Source: Microvelia longipes
Lineage: Eukaryota; Arthropoda; Insecta; Hemiptera; Veliidae
Direction: 5' to 3'
Length of the DNA: 64,000 nucleotides
Assembly (NCBI GenBank): GCA_018340805.1
Contig: JACMZG010001913.1
Span: 40,831,296-40,895,295, forward strand
Shown in pieces: positions 1 to 21,300 of this stretch (positions are counted from its first letter, which is position 1; each line of letters begins with the position of its first letter). Position numbers and translations under genes: made by a program. The notes beneath the pieces are model-generated. The model was not told the DNA's origin. It did not search any database and worked only from the letters and a program-made list of their open reading frames with translations.

Positions 1-7
1 TATTTAC

Positions 8-8195
<8,188 letters not shown>

Positions 8196-8258
8196 ATCTG
8201 CACCAATATCTGCACAAACGTCTGCACGTACGCCTAACTTGCAATGGCTTTGGTTCAC

Positions 8259-10890
8259 TAAACTTTATCTCCTTTAATTCTAAGCACTGAATACCATTGT
8301 CAAAATAAATGACATTTAATTATTTTTTACTTTTATCAATACTCTCTTATCTATGTTTCCCCTTAAGTATATTGAAGTACAATGTTTACCTTTTGGTAAA
8401 TACTGTACTTCAATGTATGGGTACCTTGCGTCTTTTGGCAATTTGCCATAATGCCATAGTTGTAACTTTAATACTCTGCCAAGAATCTTAATTATTGTAT
8501 AAATAATATTATTCAAGACAGACCGTTGTAATTTATTTATCATTTACCAGGGGGGGTTAACTTAAATGAGGAAAAGTTTGGACTCGATTATCGCAAGCTA
8601 CTAAAAATAACGCTGCGGCGGACCGGTGCGGACAACTTATGAACTAACCACTAACCCCAATAGCTTTCCAAAAATGACTGATAATATTTTTATATTTAAA
8701 TTTATGAATACCATGACAATCGTTATGACAGCTACATTTATTATTATTATAAAATTGATTGTTTTCAGTATGTATTTTTCACAAAAACGGTTCTCCGTTG
8801 CATGTTCTGTATTTCCAAAATTCAGAAACTAAAAGTAAATAGAAACCTTTTTAAACCTTCCAGAGAACGCTAATGATGGCAGATAAGTATATTTCATTTA
8901 ATTAATTTATTGATTTAGTCGATTTTATCAGGCACATTTAATCACATGTGCGCATCTCGCCGATGTAATTAAAATACAGGTAATGTATTTAAAATGTAAT
9001 TAAAATCTATCTTTTAGCACGTGTAAAACTTTAGCCACTAATTCATTATTACCTGATTGAATCAATTAAATTAATAAATTACTTAAATGAAAATTTAAAA
9101 AAAATCACAGTGTTCTGTGTAAGATTAAAGTGGTAGGGTTAGTTAGAAGTATAACTATACAAAGTATAAAAATAAATTTCAAACTGACTGTGGGCATAAA
9201 GAGGAAATTAAGGACGCCCACTCAATTGAAGGTAGGTCGCCGCAGCGCTAGTGTAGACCGGAATCCAAATTTTCCCACCGTTGAGTCGACAGTCTTACTG
9301 TTTAAGCATCTACAGTCTCTGTCAATACAAAAATAAAATCGGGTACGGGGTACCTCGGAACTTTTTTTTATTACATCGGTGTCGCTACGCTCATCTTTCT
9401 TCCTTCGGACTCGACTCGCTCGTCCTCAGTTTTTAAATACATCCATTTCATTCCAGCGGTCACCCATCCAGGAATGACCACACTTAACTTTATGAATCGA
9501 ACAAAAATCATGGTATACTTGTATATTGAAACGAAACTGGTGTACTATTTATACGTAAGGTTATAGTAGAATAGAATAACAAGTAATCTCACTCACGTAT
9601 TTCGGGCTTGCAATATAATCGAAAAATGTCAAACGAAAAAAGTTACCGCTAGGGCTACTTTAGCGACACTCGTAATCGGGTGAGTTATGAAGATGTCTTG
9701 TTGCCTGTCATGATGAAGGTTTTGTTTTTTATTCCTTGTTTACCTGTGTTTAATAATAATATCGCGTGTAAGAATCCAAAAAAGGTGAAACGTTTGTCTT
9801 ATTGACTCTTAATTCTATTGAACTTTGATCTAATGTTTTCAACACTTTCACAATCAAAAACATGTGAATTATTTCTCTTTTGACTCTATTCTATTATCTT
9901 TCTTTACGGTGTACCATTCTAAAAACGTATACCTTTAATTTTGGGTAACCTATAGTAAAATGGTGATCAGAGGCGGAGGTGCTGTGTTCAGTTTTGCAAA
10001 TGAAATACGTAAAACTAAAGTTTAAAAGGCCGGTTTTAATTTAAGTCTCAGCAAAAGGTAAGTGGCACTTATAATAATTACTTTGTAATGATATAGTCAT
10101 TGTTCAGGTTAATTGCAAGGCAGTTCAATCGGTTTTTCTTGAAATGTTGAAAATTCATAACAGAACTAGAGAATATGTACCTTTGTGAGGATTTCATGAT
10201 GGCAGTCGTTAAAACATAGCACCAGCAGTTAAAGAGCCGTTGAGACAGTGGTAGGAAAATAGTTGTGTAGGAGGAAACCAAGTAGGTTGAGGCGTGGTGA
10301 AATTGTGTGGTGAAGTTGGACATGCTAGAGAAGTCCGATTGCTCCCTCCGGCCATTATATAATCCCATGCTGTCACATCTGATATATAACGATGAATGAC
10401 AATAACTATAACAATAATAACAAAATATCTCCTAATAAAACCTCTTGTTATGCTCAATCCGTTAAATCATCGTCTACATTTTCCTGATGAGGGATAAAGA
10501 TAGAGCATAGTAGATGGTTGGGTAGAGACAGTTCTGACTCCCACACCAATCTATCAGAATCAATGACTAATGAAGCACACGTAGGATGAGAGAGAGGAGC
10601 AAACACTGTACTCACATGATCACATTATAGACATTATTAAGATATGATCTCCTGAACTCTCGCCAACTTGAAGTCTAGCATGTGAAGCGCGAGATCCCAT
10701 TCCGTTAAACAATTACAACTTCCCTTTCGTCTATGCACGACTGTTTCAATGCTACATCAAACCAGTATTCTGCATTTATTCTAGAATAATTGCCAACTTA
10801 AAGAGTAATACAAAAAGTTCCTAATAAGTCAAATAGAAGTAATATTATTTATAAATATAAATTTACGATCACATATAGAGAAATATTTAC
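8259..10890. other. Gene-free AT-rich stretch with minor repeat traces
   Basis: No exon can be supported here. A CG-richer repeat end lies at 9338-9430 (GGGTACGGGGTACCTCGG; CTCGACTCGCTCGTCC), related in reverse to 24565-24660 and sharing GGTACC ends with 53690-53700. Short ORFs at 9130-9336, 9960-10026 and on the minus strand at 10078-10457 have no recognisable features. A strong donor AAAG-GTAAGTGG at 10056 has no matching coding exon. Confidence 0.5.
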
Positions 10891-10894
10891 CTAC

Positions 10895-13800
10895 TCGATA
10901 TCGGCGGTGACTTACATCATCTTTATGAGGAATTTTTGTCAACTTAGTATATATTTTATTTTGAATGAAATAGAAATAGGAAATGTTGAGCAAAAAAGTG
11001 TACATATAGAGAGATTGAGAGCAATAAGTATAAGACTAAGAAGCGTGTGTTGCACACGCCTATCCACTCCAAGCATAATATCAAGCACAATATTATGATC
11101 CCAGCGAAGAGGCTCATGCTTACCATGCTGGACGTTAATGACAAAGCTGGTTTGTAAGTACTTGTGGCACTGATACCAGAGTCCTCTGTTGAAATGTATA
11201 CTTAAATACTAAAATCGATCCAAAAAAGCTATTGGCCTAGAGGCAACCCACAATGGTGAGACAATATGGATCACAGCTTATGATTCCATAAACATCTCAT
11301 TTAACTCGTAATGTATTGGTAAATATAAGCCTAGTGTATAAAGTATACCACAGTTATTAATGATGGCCATACAATGTTTGAATATTCAATGCTGAAGATA
11401 TTGTCGACATTAAAAAAAATAGTGTGCGACGTACTCAAAGAACGCTAAATCTACAATCACAAGTATACGTATTATAAAACCCTCGATTTACTAAAGGACG
11501 TGCACATATATGCTACCATTGTAGATTCAATGAATCTCATCAATCATTTCAATTTCATCTTCACTCTTTTAAACATTTTTCAGCAGTTGATTATTTAAAG
11601 TATCTACAAAGAATACAGATACTTGAAATCATAGGACAACCATTAACGAATAGTATAACAGTCAACCGTAATGAATTATTCAACACACTATTAGAGTCCA
11701 GAAGAAACCTAATTTTTTAAATTAGACTTGAATTGAGAATTTTGAAACTACAAAGCGTGAAATGATAGTGAACATTCCACTCTCAGGAGTGATCTTCTTG
11801 TCTTTAATGACTAAATGAGAAATAGGTGTACTTATCATACATCATAAGCATTTTAGGTAGTTCACTCATAGTGATTTCATAAGAGGAAGTTAGTATCTGA
11901 AGTAACAGTTTAAGACAAATAAGCACTTCTGAAAGCATCTATATAAAGCATGTAGTTAATATTTCCTATCATGTAACAACTACCAGACGCTGTATGAATA
12001 TCATATAAAGATGATATAATTTCTACATAGTTTCATTTTCATGGTGGAAAAAATAAATATTTTCTAGTATTAGACTCCTCACTATATAGTACATTGAAAC
12101 TCATACAACCTGAGTCACCAGTCTGAGATCGATAAAATCGATATAGGGAAAGTAGAACCAATATTATATTGGAACAAAGTATGACAAAATAAGAGGCATC
12201 TATGACATAAATTAACAATATAATAACTACTGGCATAGGTTAAAATCCATCCATCAAGTACAGCTTGTATGAAGATATTTATAGCACACTGCCACTAAGT
12301 ATGCTCACAAATATGCTAATATTTTAATTAATGTTTAACATGTATCTAGATATATAAAAAAATATATGGACGCTCATACGTTTTTACCGAGCACACTTTA
12401 TACTCACATTTTCTACTAATAGATTAATAACCATGTCAGCAATTGATCAGGTATATTCCTCCTTGCGCCCATTTTTCCAAATTAATATTAAACGAATCTA
12501 ATATTATATTATACAGATTTCGGTTAAAAGTTTCAAATGAACTCAGATCCCTGTTCTTTAGATAGAACAATTAATATAGATAGATTAAATACATAAATAT
12601 CTTCAAAATTGGCCAAAAAAGATACAGCTAATGACTCTTAATCTAACAATTTAATATATACAATATTAATATGACATAAGTTTGAAAATAGGCAATGAAA
12701 GTACATCTAGTGTACCATATGTGTTACGACAATTTTACAGGGTCAACTTTTAATTTTAAAATTAACAACAGTACATACAGAAAAACAGCCACTTGAGTAA
12801 TTATCTTGCAACTATCGGAAGTTAATCAAGGCACAATGATCCAAATGAATGCTATATTCAAAACATGAAATATTCATAGAAAAAACGGTGTAAATGATAT
12901 TAAGTCGGAAAAACACGTACATTGTAATAGGAACTATATTGAATATAAGATATTATATATATATATATAGACAATAATACAAATTTTGCAACTTTAAGCT
13001 ACTAAAAAATATTCAAAATATTTCAACTTCAAATATAAATACCTAGTTACTCGATAGTTAGAGAACCTACCTTTTGTCTTCTTAAAACGGATATAAAGAA
13101 TTAACGTGACTTATTATGACAATTACAGGATAATCCATATTATTAAGGCTTACACTTGAATGTATTTTAGCACATCAACACTACTCCTAGCTCAAGGTGT
13201 ATCCAATATTTGTCATAATAAGCTACGCAATAACTAGTTATAAGATGAGAATCCTTCCATAAATTCATAAATAATGCATATTATGCACTCCAAATCTCTT
13301 TGCAAAATTCTAACTATAAGTATTGAAAACATTCATATTTAATGTGTTATAATCAAGAAGCATGTATCATCTTAAAGTAGAGAATGATCGACCAACATAA
13401 AAAGGATAGAAGAGCGCATAGACTTCGAATAGAAATAAAATATTTATTTTGTTGACGCATCATATACAGAAATCCATTTTCATTCGTATAAGGCTGATAG
13501 AGCCGAGACAATAGTGAAAGAAGTAGTTCAGTCATTCACAATTTCCACACAGCACACTGCGTTTGACAGAGTGATTATATAGAGCAACATTAAATAACTT
13601 TGTGTATACTTTGTACAGGGCAAGATTATTGTTAAAGATTCTCTCTTAATGTTGCATTGCTCTTTTCTCCATAATTAATTACAACTTTATTAATTCTTTA
13701 GGGAGCGAGTCTATCAGAGTACTACTGCCACCTCAATCACGGCTTTGAGGTGGAAAAGGTGTCCTCATCACAGTATGATTAACCAGATACAATATTCAAT

Positions 13801-15475
13801 AATAAGTATTAACTTGGCCATAAATTGTGTAAATATAAATATTCTGCTCTATTCTCTACTTATGATTTTCTTTTTCAGTTTACTGGCCCTAAATTTATTG
13901 AAACAATGCAGGCAATAAGGTTCTTGTCTTCTCTAACATTCAGTTGAAATGTACTGAACCTACTTCTTTCACATTTCCTCAAGAAAATGAAATCTTTCCT
14001 CAAGAATTATTCTTTGACTTTAGCTTCATCATCACACATTTAGCCTATGTATATATACTGGGTTTTATTATTAGTATAAATTAATTTATGGAGCTCATTT
14101 AATGTATGCTCTTCAAATGATACCACCTTGAAGAGGAAATTAAAGCAAGTGTTTCCTAATATGGATTTGACATACCCACTTATCCTTTTCACAGAGTGAC
14201 AAACATCATGGATTTACAAGTTGGAATAAATTTTATGATTTTGTACTTAAAGTGCAAAATAGTTGATAATTTATACAACATACATTGTTTGAATAATATA
14301 TTTCACATTTTTTACATGATATCTGTGTTCCTTACTTCTTTATCACCTTCCAATACCATTAAAAATACATGCTGTTTTTCTGTATGTACTGTTGTTAATA
14401 AATTAAAAGCTGACCCTGTAAAATTGTCGTACACATAATAATATGTATATTATACATATTAATATGTATTATAAATTGTTGATAGGGCATGTGACTTGGC
14501 CAATGAAGATATTTATGAGATTCTTATAAATGTTTAATAAGGCCTTACACCAATAAAATATTAGTAGTTAATATTAAAAGGCAATGCAAGAACCAATCTA
14601 CATGGAAACTAGATAATGGGAAAAATCGGACGAGCTAATTATTTTTTCTCAAACAAGTAAAATAATTAAGAGCAACTATGGCTTAAATTCCAACAGCTAG
14701 TACTGGTATATTAAACCATGCCCAGATTTTCATATTAGGCCAACCTCATTGGTTTCCTCAACTATTATTTCCCCATGCTGGCAGCTGAATATACTATAAT
14801 AGATTTAAAATAATCTCAAGAGAAATAAAGAGAAATAATCTCTAAAATATCAAGAGACTCCTTGACAAGAACAATTCATATAATGATCAAGTCCTTGTAA
14901 ACATGACTTTACTCAAGAACACGATAGGCTCCTTAATGTCCTACATCTACTATAGTCCTAAGAAATCTTATACATCATAGATTTTATTCAAAATTCTCAA
15001 ATTAACATGGTTCCACAATTAAATCACAATTGTATAGTGTTTAATATCATTCTCTTAAAATCAAGGCTTGAAAAATTTAAAAAAATTAAAAGAAATTGAA
15101 ATGAGGACCATGATGATAATGCTCTTAGAACGAGTAAAACATAATATTATTTACTTTAATGTGAACATAAATTGATTCATTTATTGACCAATATCTTGTG
15201 TCAAAGTTTCAATACACAGAGTTAAAGTGATGATAAACTTTCACCCTTTTCCCCATGGGTGCGATGGACCAGCTTTTAGTCAAGTTCAACAACTACGCTG
15301 TAGGTCAGTGCCACAAGTACTTACAAACCGCTTTGTCATTAACGCTCAGCAATGGCCAACTGGCTCACCTATAGGTACAAGTGACGCAGCTTGCCAGTAA
15401 AATTAAATTAGTCCATTTATGCTTTTCACATTTCTTTCTTTAAAATATATGAAAACCAAAATGATGTAAGTCACC
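10895..15475. repeat. Diverged inverted repeat of about 4.5 kb
   Basis: Matching inverted segments occur in nested order: CGGTGACTTACATCAT (10902) with ATGATGTAAGTCACCG (15461); GTTAATGACAAAGC and TTTGTAAGTACTTGTGGCAC (11135-11171) with their reverse at 15308-15345; CATAAATATCTTC then TTGGCCAA (12592-12616) with 14498-14520; and AATTTTACAGGGTCA plus GTACATACAGAAAAACAGC (12731-12790) with 14370-14425. The centre is near 13620. Arms are diverged and indel-rich. It could be an old foldback element or an inverted duplication. No genes are supported inside; ORFs at 12039-12236, 13353-13535 and 14196-14438 look random. Confidence 0.65.
14705..14790. mobile_element. Decayed half of the ACACGGCTAAAATCA MITE family
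   Basis: GGCCAACCTCATTGGTTTCC, CTCAACTATTATTTCCCCATGC and GGCAGCTGA match the right half of the MITEs at 48126-48281 and 62123-62294. The left half is missing or unrecognisable. Confidence 0.5.
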
Positions 15476-16852
15476 GATGAAGTACTATATATTCCTCTAT
15501 GATGTAAATTTTTAAAAAACTTATATAAATTAAACTTTTATCCTAAGTTCTAATTTAAAAATAAGAAAGATGCTTCGACCAAAGGCAGGACTTGTGGTGC
15601 TGCAATGCAGATATTCGGAGGAACTAAAATTCAAGGTAGAGACAGTGTTCTCACTCCCACCCTTCTCATAGTCCTGTCAAGGGTGGGAGTCAGAACACTG
15701 TCTCTACCGCCAACCCCTCATGCTTACATTACTTTAGACGGAATGAATTTAACAATGAGCCTCAGGTCTAGGAGTTCAAAATATATAATTAGGTAGACTT
15801 TAAGGCCTTGGTGTCCTACCAACAATATGTAGTATCTGTCTAACCCATGGACCCATTACACTATACAGATTCTTTTCAACTTAGCAATAGTTCTCATTTT
15901 CAAGAGGTTTTACTTAAATCAATCTTTAGTAACTTTTACGTGTTCTACCAAACTGCAATGGACAAACCATTATCATCATTCCTTTCTACCATGAAATGAA
16001 CAAATTGCAATCTATATTGATTTTAAAACATGTAATGTACTGACTAATTCATAAATGAAGACATGTTAGACTCGGCAACATACAGACAAGATAAATATTA
16101 TCCACAATTAATACAAAGATTGGACGAAATTCAATACAAATTCGTGAAAAACAACGACTTAATAACATTATATTTATTGGGCTAAATATTGGAATAGAGC
16201 TATTGTTTATTATTACTATAATTTGGTCATTAAAACTAGTCCGAGAGTTCACTAACATTAGAACGTTTTTATTTACTAAATTACACTTCACATTTGTTTA
16301 CAAAATACGACATCCTGTCATTTTACTACCGGTCAGCCATTTTGTATAAATATCGAGTAAAACTCGATTAATCGAATTTGAAAATTGGAAGGAGTAATTT
16401 CAGGGAGTGAGATCACTTGTTATTTCTATTCCACTATAGTAAAGGTATAACATTTTTACCGAATATCAGCTTAATTAGAGTATTTTCCGATTTTTTATAG
16501 ACGTACACAAGTCATTTGTCAAATATTGAACTAAACTTGACACATATGTTAGTCTTATGTATGCGTGCCAAATCTCAAACTAATTGATTTTTGTAAGAAG
16601 TGTCAACTCTCTAACATGAATTCACTGAGATCTACGAAATAAGAGACATACTATAATTCTTTTAACTACTTTATAAAACCCCAGACTTTATAGTTATGAC
16701 TTTATAGTCTAGTGGGATTGCCTACAGTCTATCGTTTAGTTTAAAAATCCCCAAGGTCATAAGTATTTTGGGGATTGACCAATCAGAGAAGCCGCTGCCA
16801 ACCTCTCACTTATAAAGAGGAAAAAATCCCTACCACCATAACAGCTGTAGGG
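15404..16852 (+). repeat. Tandem duplication, unit 1
   Basis: About 1.45 kb nearly identical to 16856-18303, differing mainly by single-base indels. It contains the 15635-15708 hairpin and ends abruptly inside the MITE that is complete in unit 2, directly before a single N (16853). No gene is supported. The pattern fits false duplication in a long-read assembly. Confidence 0.95.
15635..15708. repeat. Short perfect hairpin (also in unit 2 at 17087-17160)
   Basis: GGTAGAGACAGTGTTCTCAC and CTCCCACCCTT are mirrored as AAGGGTGGGAG and CAGAACACTGTCTCTACC around a 14-base loop. A related fragment GGGTAGAGACAGTTCTGACT occurs at 10520. The small ORFs crossing it are artefacts of the palindrome. Confidence 0.85.
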
Positions 16853-16853
16853 N
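16853..16853. other. Single ambiguous base (N) at tandem junction
   Basis: The only N in the window, exactly between the two 1.45-kb units. Confidence 0.99.
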
Positions 16854-16855
16854 AT

Positions 16856-18303
16856 TAATTAGTCATTTATGCTTTTCACATTTCTTTCTTTAAAATATAT
16901 GAAAACCAAAAATGATGTAAGTCACCGATGAAGTACTAATATTCCTCTATGATGTAAATTTTTAAAAAACTTATATAAATTAAACTTTTATCCTAAGTTC
17001 TAATTTAAAAATAAGGAAAGATGCTTCGACCAAAGGCAGGACTTGTGGTGCTGCAATGCAGATATTCGGAGGAACTAAAATTCAAGGGTAGAGACAGTGT
17101 TCTCACTCCCACCCTTCTCATAGTCCTGTCAAGGGTGGGAGTCAGAACACTGTCTCTACCGCCAACCCCTCATGCTTACATTACTTTAGACGGAATGAAT
17201 TTAACAATGAGCCTCAGGTCTAGGAGTTCAAATATATAATTAAGGTAGACTTTAAGGCCTTGGTGTCCTACCAACAATATGTAGTATCTGTCTAACCCAT
17301 GGACCCATTACACTATACAGATTCTTTTCAACTTAGCAATAGTTCTCATTTTCAAGAGGTTTTACTTAAATCAATCTTTAGTAACTTTTACGTGTTCTAC
17401 CAAACTGCAATGGACAAACCATTATCAATCATTCCCTTTCTACCATGAAATGAACAAATTGCAATCTATATTGATTTTAAAACTATGTAATTGTACTGAC
17501 TAATTCATAAATGAAGACATGTTAGACTCGGCAACATACAGACAAGATAAATATTATCCACAATTAATACAAAGATTGGACGAAATTCAATACAAATTCG
17601 TGAAAAACAACGACTTAATAACATTTATATTTATTGGGCTAATATTGGAATAGAGCTATTGTATTTATTATTACTATAATTTGGTCATTAAAACTAGTCC
17701 GAGAGTTCACTAACATTAGAACGTTTTTATTTACTAAATTACACTTCACATTTGTTTACAAAATACGACATCCTGTCATTTTACTACCGGTCAGCCATTT
17801 TGTATAAATATCGAGTAAAACTCGATTAATCGAATTTGAAAATTGGAAGGAGTAATTTCAGGGAGTGAGATCACTTGTTATTCTATTCCACTATAGTAAA
17901 GGTATACATTTTTACCGAATATCAGCTTAATTAGAGTATTTTCCGATTTTTTATAGACGTACACAAGTCATTTGTCAAATATTGAACTAAACTTGACACA
18001 TATGTTAGTCTTATGTATGCGTGCCAAATCTCAAACTAATTGATTTTTGTAAGAAGTGTCAACTCTCTAACATGAATTCACTGAGATCTACGAAATAAGA
18101 GACATACTATAATTCTTTTAACTACTTTATAAAAACCCCAGACTTTATAGTTATGACTTTATAGTCTAGTGGGATTGCCTACAGTCTATCGTTTAGTTTA
18201 AAAATCCCCAAGGTCATAAGTATTTTGGGGATTGACCAATCAGAGAAGCCGCTGCCAACCTCTCACTTATAAAGAGGAAAAAATCCCTACCACCATAACC
18301 GCT
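16856..18303 (+). repeat. Tandem duplication, unit 2
   Basis: Second copy of the 1.45-kb unit, continuing into the complete MITE at 18181-18552. It contains the same hairpin at 17087-17160. Differences from unit 1 are mostly one-base gaps in homopolymers or short repeats. Confidence 0.95.
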
Positions 18304-18552
18304 GTAGGGAAAAACCCTTTTTCCCGGCAATCGTTCACTTTGTTTGAGTTTCTTCTTTTGATTACATCGATTGAAAACTACTATTAAAGTAATCTTAAAA
18401 AATGATATTTTAAAATAAAACTACACAAAAGAAATGTAAAAAAACATCGCCAAGAAAATACGGGTAAAATAACCTGATTTGTTTACATAGTTTTTTCAAT
18501 CAGTGGTGCTTAAACTGACCTGTCAAGATTTTTAAACTTAACGATAGACTGT
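18181..18552 (+). mobile_element. MITE with TIR ACAGTCTATCGTTTAGTTTA, complete copy
   Basis: The ends ACAGTCTATCGTTTAGTTTA and TAAACTTAACGATAGACTGT are inverted. The interior includes GGGGATTGACCAATCAGAGA and AGCCGCTGCCAACCTCTCAC. A full copy in reverse orientation is at 35167-35573, a truncated copy at 16724-16852 and a partial copy at 51590-51672. No coding capacity. Confidence 0.85.
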
Positions 18553-19020
18553 AAGTAACGTTATATTTTTTGAAATTGTATTTACTAAAATGCAATGCTC
18601 CTCTCTTCTTGTTAATTCAAAAATTTTATAGTTTCATTGTGTGTTTTATATAATTTATACGATACAATACAATACAATACACCATTTATTGCTTATAAAA
18701 TTACAAACGTGTTAATTACATTGATCCTAAATCACATGCAATGTGATAATGTATATAATGTCATAATGCAATGTATATAATTTATATACATTGTATTATG
18801 ACAATCAAGTTGTTTTTTGATTTGATTTGACATACACACAAAGAACTTTGTGAACATTAAAAAACTGATAAAATAAATAATAATTATAAATAGATAATAA
18901 TTAATAGATAAAATAGAGTAGGCTCTATTTAACTTACTTACGAACGGTTTCTATAAACTAAAAGATCAGTATCTCTTAAAAATGTGCGGGAAGACGAAAA
19001 CAATTATTATACACTCACTC

Positions 19021-19128
19021 TTTAGAGGAGGTTTTCAATGAGGTTACACAGAGCCCCTGAGAGCCCCAAAAAGGTGTTTCAGGCCTCACAATGTATTGAA
19101 ATAGGCTATGCCCCCTCTAGTATATATT
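19021..19128 (-). mobile_element. Partial CATAGAGATAT-family MITE
   Basis: On the minus strand it matches the family's left half: GGGGGCATAGCCTATTTCAA, GGCCTGAAACACC and GGGGCTCTCAGGGGCTCTG. The right half is missing. Confidence 0.75.
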
Positions 19129-19331
19129 TTTAATATTTTATGTTAACAAATATATCATAGTGTAATAAATTCACTGGTTTACTAACCTTGGAATTTTAGT
19201 TTAAAGCCTCTTTCTTATGTAAATTTTGTCACGTCTTGTAGCGAATTTTCGAAGAAAAAAAATGAGCTTATGAGGTTTGCGTCATGGAGGGGGATGTAGA
19301 TTTTTTGGAGGGGGAACTCACTGATCAAGAA

Positions 19332-19346
19332 TATGTATATATATAT

Positions 19347-19414
<68 letters not shown>

Positions 19415-19418
19415 ATAC
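19332..19418. repeat. TA dinucleotide array
   Basis: TA repeats with two phase shifts. Confidence 0.95.
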
Positions 19419-20217
19419 GAGATTTGTTCCTAGGCGTTTCTATGAGACACGATAACTGTTGAACGCTTTCTCGGATCGAAATTAAATTGGTACAAAAATC
19501 AACCGTTATTAATGTCCAGAATTAATATATGAATTAATGTATATTTAAATATATGAAATATATGTGACGTCATTAACCCATAATAATCTCTTGATTTCTT
19601 TCCAAGTTGACCTCACCAATTTTTGGATTTTGATTACTTAAAAAAATATAATTTTCTTTTCATGTTAACATAACATACATAAGGAATTATGTAAATTTTA
19701 CATGTAATAATGTAAACGCTTATTAGGGAAACATACGCTTACAAGGTAGTCAAATTTGTCGGAAACTTCATTATTTTTCTTCGTAAGAGTTCAATTTTTG
19801 TCAGGTTAGCAAAATACTTGACTTACTGATTGATCAAACTACTGAAGAATGCTTTTATCTTGACGAGGGACCAAATACTGATCTAGTATATGGATTTACT
19901 ATAAATTTCATATAATTTTCTATTGGATTTAAAATATAACAGTATTTGAAGGTCCAAATGAAGGGCCGATGAACCTACGAGCTGTGCTGAGTGGAACGAC
20001 CTCACGGCACTCTTGACCCACATCTAATGCTTTACACTTGATCTCATCTAGCCTCCACAATAGACCAGATTTTACTTGTTTATCTATCCATCTTTATAAA
20101 TCTGATTTATCTCTTAGTCAAAGCAAAGATTATCGAATTATGTCTGACCAAAATAACACTAATAAATTAAGAAATTACTAAATTATCTAGTTCATCACAT
20201 GTGTTAAGACGTCGTGT

Positions 20218-20268
20218 TCGTAGTCTCATTCTTCATGTTAGTCATGAAGAATGAGACTAGAAGTTACA
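20218..20268. repeat. Perfect short hairpin
   Basis: TAGTCTCATTCTTCATG and CATGAAGAATGAGACTA surround the five-base loop TTAGT. Possibly the core of a small foldback element. Confidence 0.8.
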
Positions 20269-20471
20269 TCATAATCAGACGAACTTAACGCTGTGCTCTT
20301 ATATTTAGCCAATAAATCTAAAATTCATATTCCATATTCGAAACTACTTAAAAAAAACTTAATTAAACTCATTTCAAAGAAGTTCGATACTTTACAACAA
20401 AGCTAAAAGAATACTAAACATTCTAAAAGAATTACTAAAACTGTAAACAAGTTAAAATAAAATAAAATATA

Positions 20472-20615
20472 ATGAATAAAAAAAACAGTGAAAAAACTAA
20501 CACAGAAATATCGTTAGGATTAACAAGTTTTAAGACCAATTCTTCCTGACACGTGTTGCAACAATTATAAAGCAGTATTTGCTGCTTCTAAAATCTCGTA
20601 GCAACAATTTAAAAA
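20472..20615 (+). pseudogene. Decayed copy of the 5471-5623 exon
   Basis: The stretch aligns from ATAATGAATAAAAAAAACAG to AAAGCAGTATTTGCTGC and TAAAATCTCGTAGCAACAA with 5469-5612, but the frame meets TGA within 30 codons. It is followed, as in the first copy, by CTGCCG and the nested-palindrome element, so the whole segment was duplicated. Confidence 0.55.
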
Positions 20616-20738
20616 CTTTCTTACTTGTTTATTTATTGTAAGTCATACGTTTCTTATCTTAATTTAATCATTTATTGTTATCTTAATTTTTAAGAATAAT
20701 ATTTTAATGTTTATTTTTTTCTGCCGTAAGTAGATAAA

Positions 20739-20938
20739 AAAGTATATGCTACTATGCAGCAAAGGAAACATTGCCGACTCGTGTCAGGAATTACCTGCAT
20801 AGGCTCCGCCTCTGCAGGAAATCCCCATTTGACTGACTGGACTTCGCCTCGTCAGTCAAATGGGTGATTTGAATTTCCAGCCACGGCTGGAAATTCCCAC
20901 AGACTGCCCTCGCCTTTGGCCTGGATAATATACTATTA
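20739..20938. repeat. Nested-palindrome element, copy 2
   Basis: The outer arm AGTATATGCTACTATGCAGC is shared with 5661-5680. The inner palindromes are CCTGCA...TGCAGG, ATTTGACTGAC...GTCAGTCAAAT and AATTTCCAGCC...GGCTGGAAATT. The right end is ATAATATACTAT. The inner palindromes differ from copy 1, suggesting turnover of cassettes within a conserved frame. Confidence 0.7.
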
Positions 20939-21009
20939 TCTGCTTGTTCATTACTGTATAAAGGAATATACTCGAACCAAATTTAAAAAACGGGTACATT
21001 TCCAACATT

Positions 21010-21300
21010 TATCTAACCACACCAAGGAGTATCACCACTGGGTAATTCCTCCTATCAAGACTGCCAAGTCACTTTAACTAGTATGAGCACTATGTCAAAT
21101 ACATTTATTAGTCACTTGACTGCAAAGTCACTTTAACCAGCATTAGCACTATGTCAAATACATTTATTGTAGACAATAATCATATAACCACGCCAAGGAG
21201 TATCACCACTGGGTGGTTCCTCCTATCAAGACTGTCAAGTCATTTTAACCAGCATGAGCACTATGTCAAATACATTTATTGTAGACAATAATCAATAGAG
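21010..21300 (+). repeat. Tandem copies of a roughly 115-bp repeat
   Basis: CCAAGGAGTATCACCACTGG, TTCCTCCTATCAAGACTG, GAGCACTATGTCAAATACAT and TTATTGTAGACAATAAT recur at 21010-21110, partially at 21115-21180, and at 21186-21300. A reverse relative is at 420-497. Confidence 0.85.

Larger units (their letters stand above)
18553..20215. other. Gene-free stretch with MITE fragment and TA array
   Basis: Holds an ACAAT repeat run (18660-18682), a small palindrome with AATGTATATAATTTATATAC (18770-18800), a reverse partial CATAGAGATAT-family MITE (19021-19128) and a TA array (19332-19418). No exons are supported. Confidence 0.6.

Noticed and set aside
9130..9336. 68-codon plus-strand ORF with a basic, Arg-rich middle
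   Set aside because: No splice signals, homologous motif or paralogue in the window; best treated as chance or decayed repeat.
10078..10457. Two overlapping minus-strand ORFs
   Set aside because: Different frames over the same DNA, no splice sites and no recognisable domain.
15605..15796. Matching ORFs at 15605-15796 and 17021-17239
   Set aside because: They translate a hairpin in the tandem units; the similarity reflects DNA duplication, not protein conservation.
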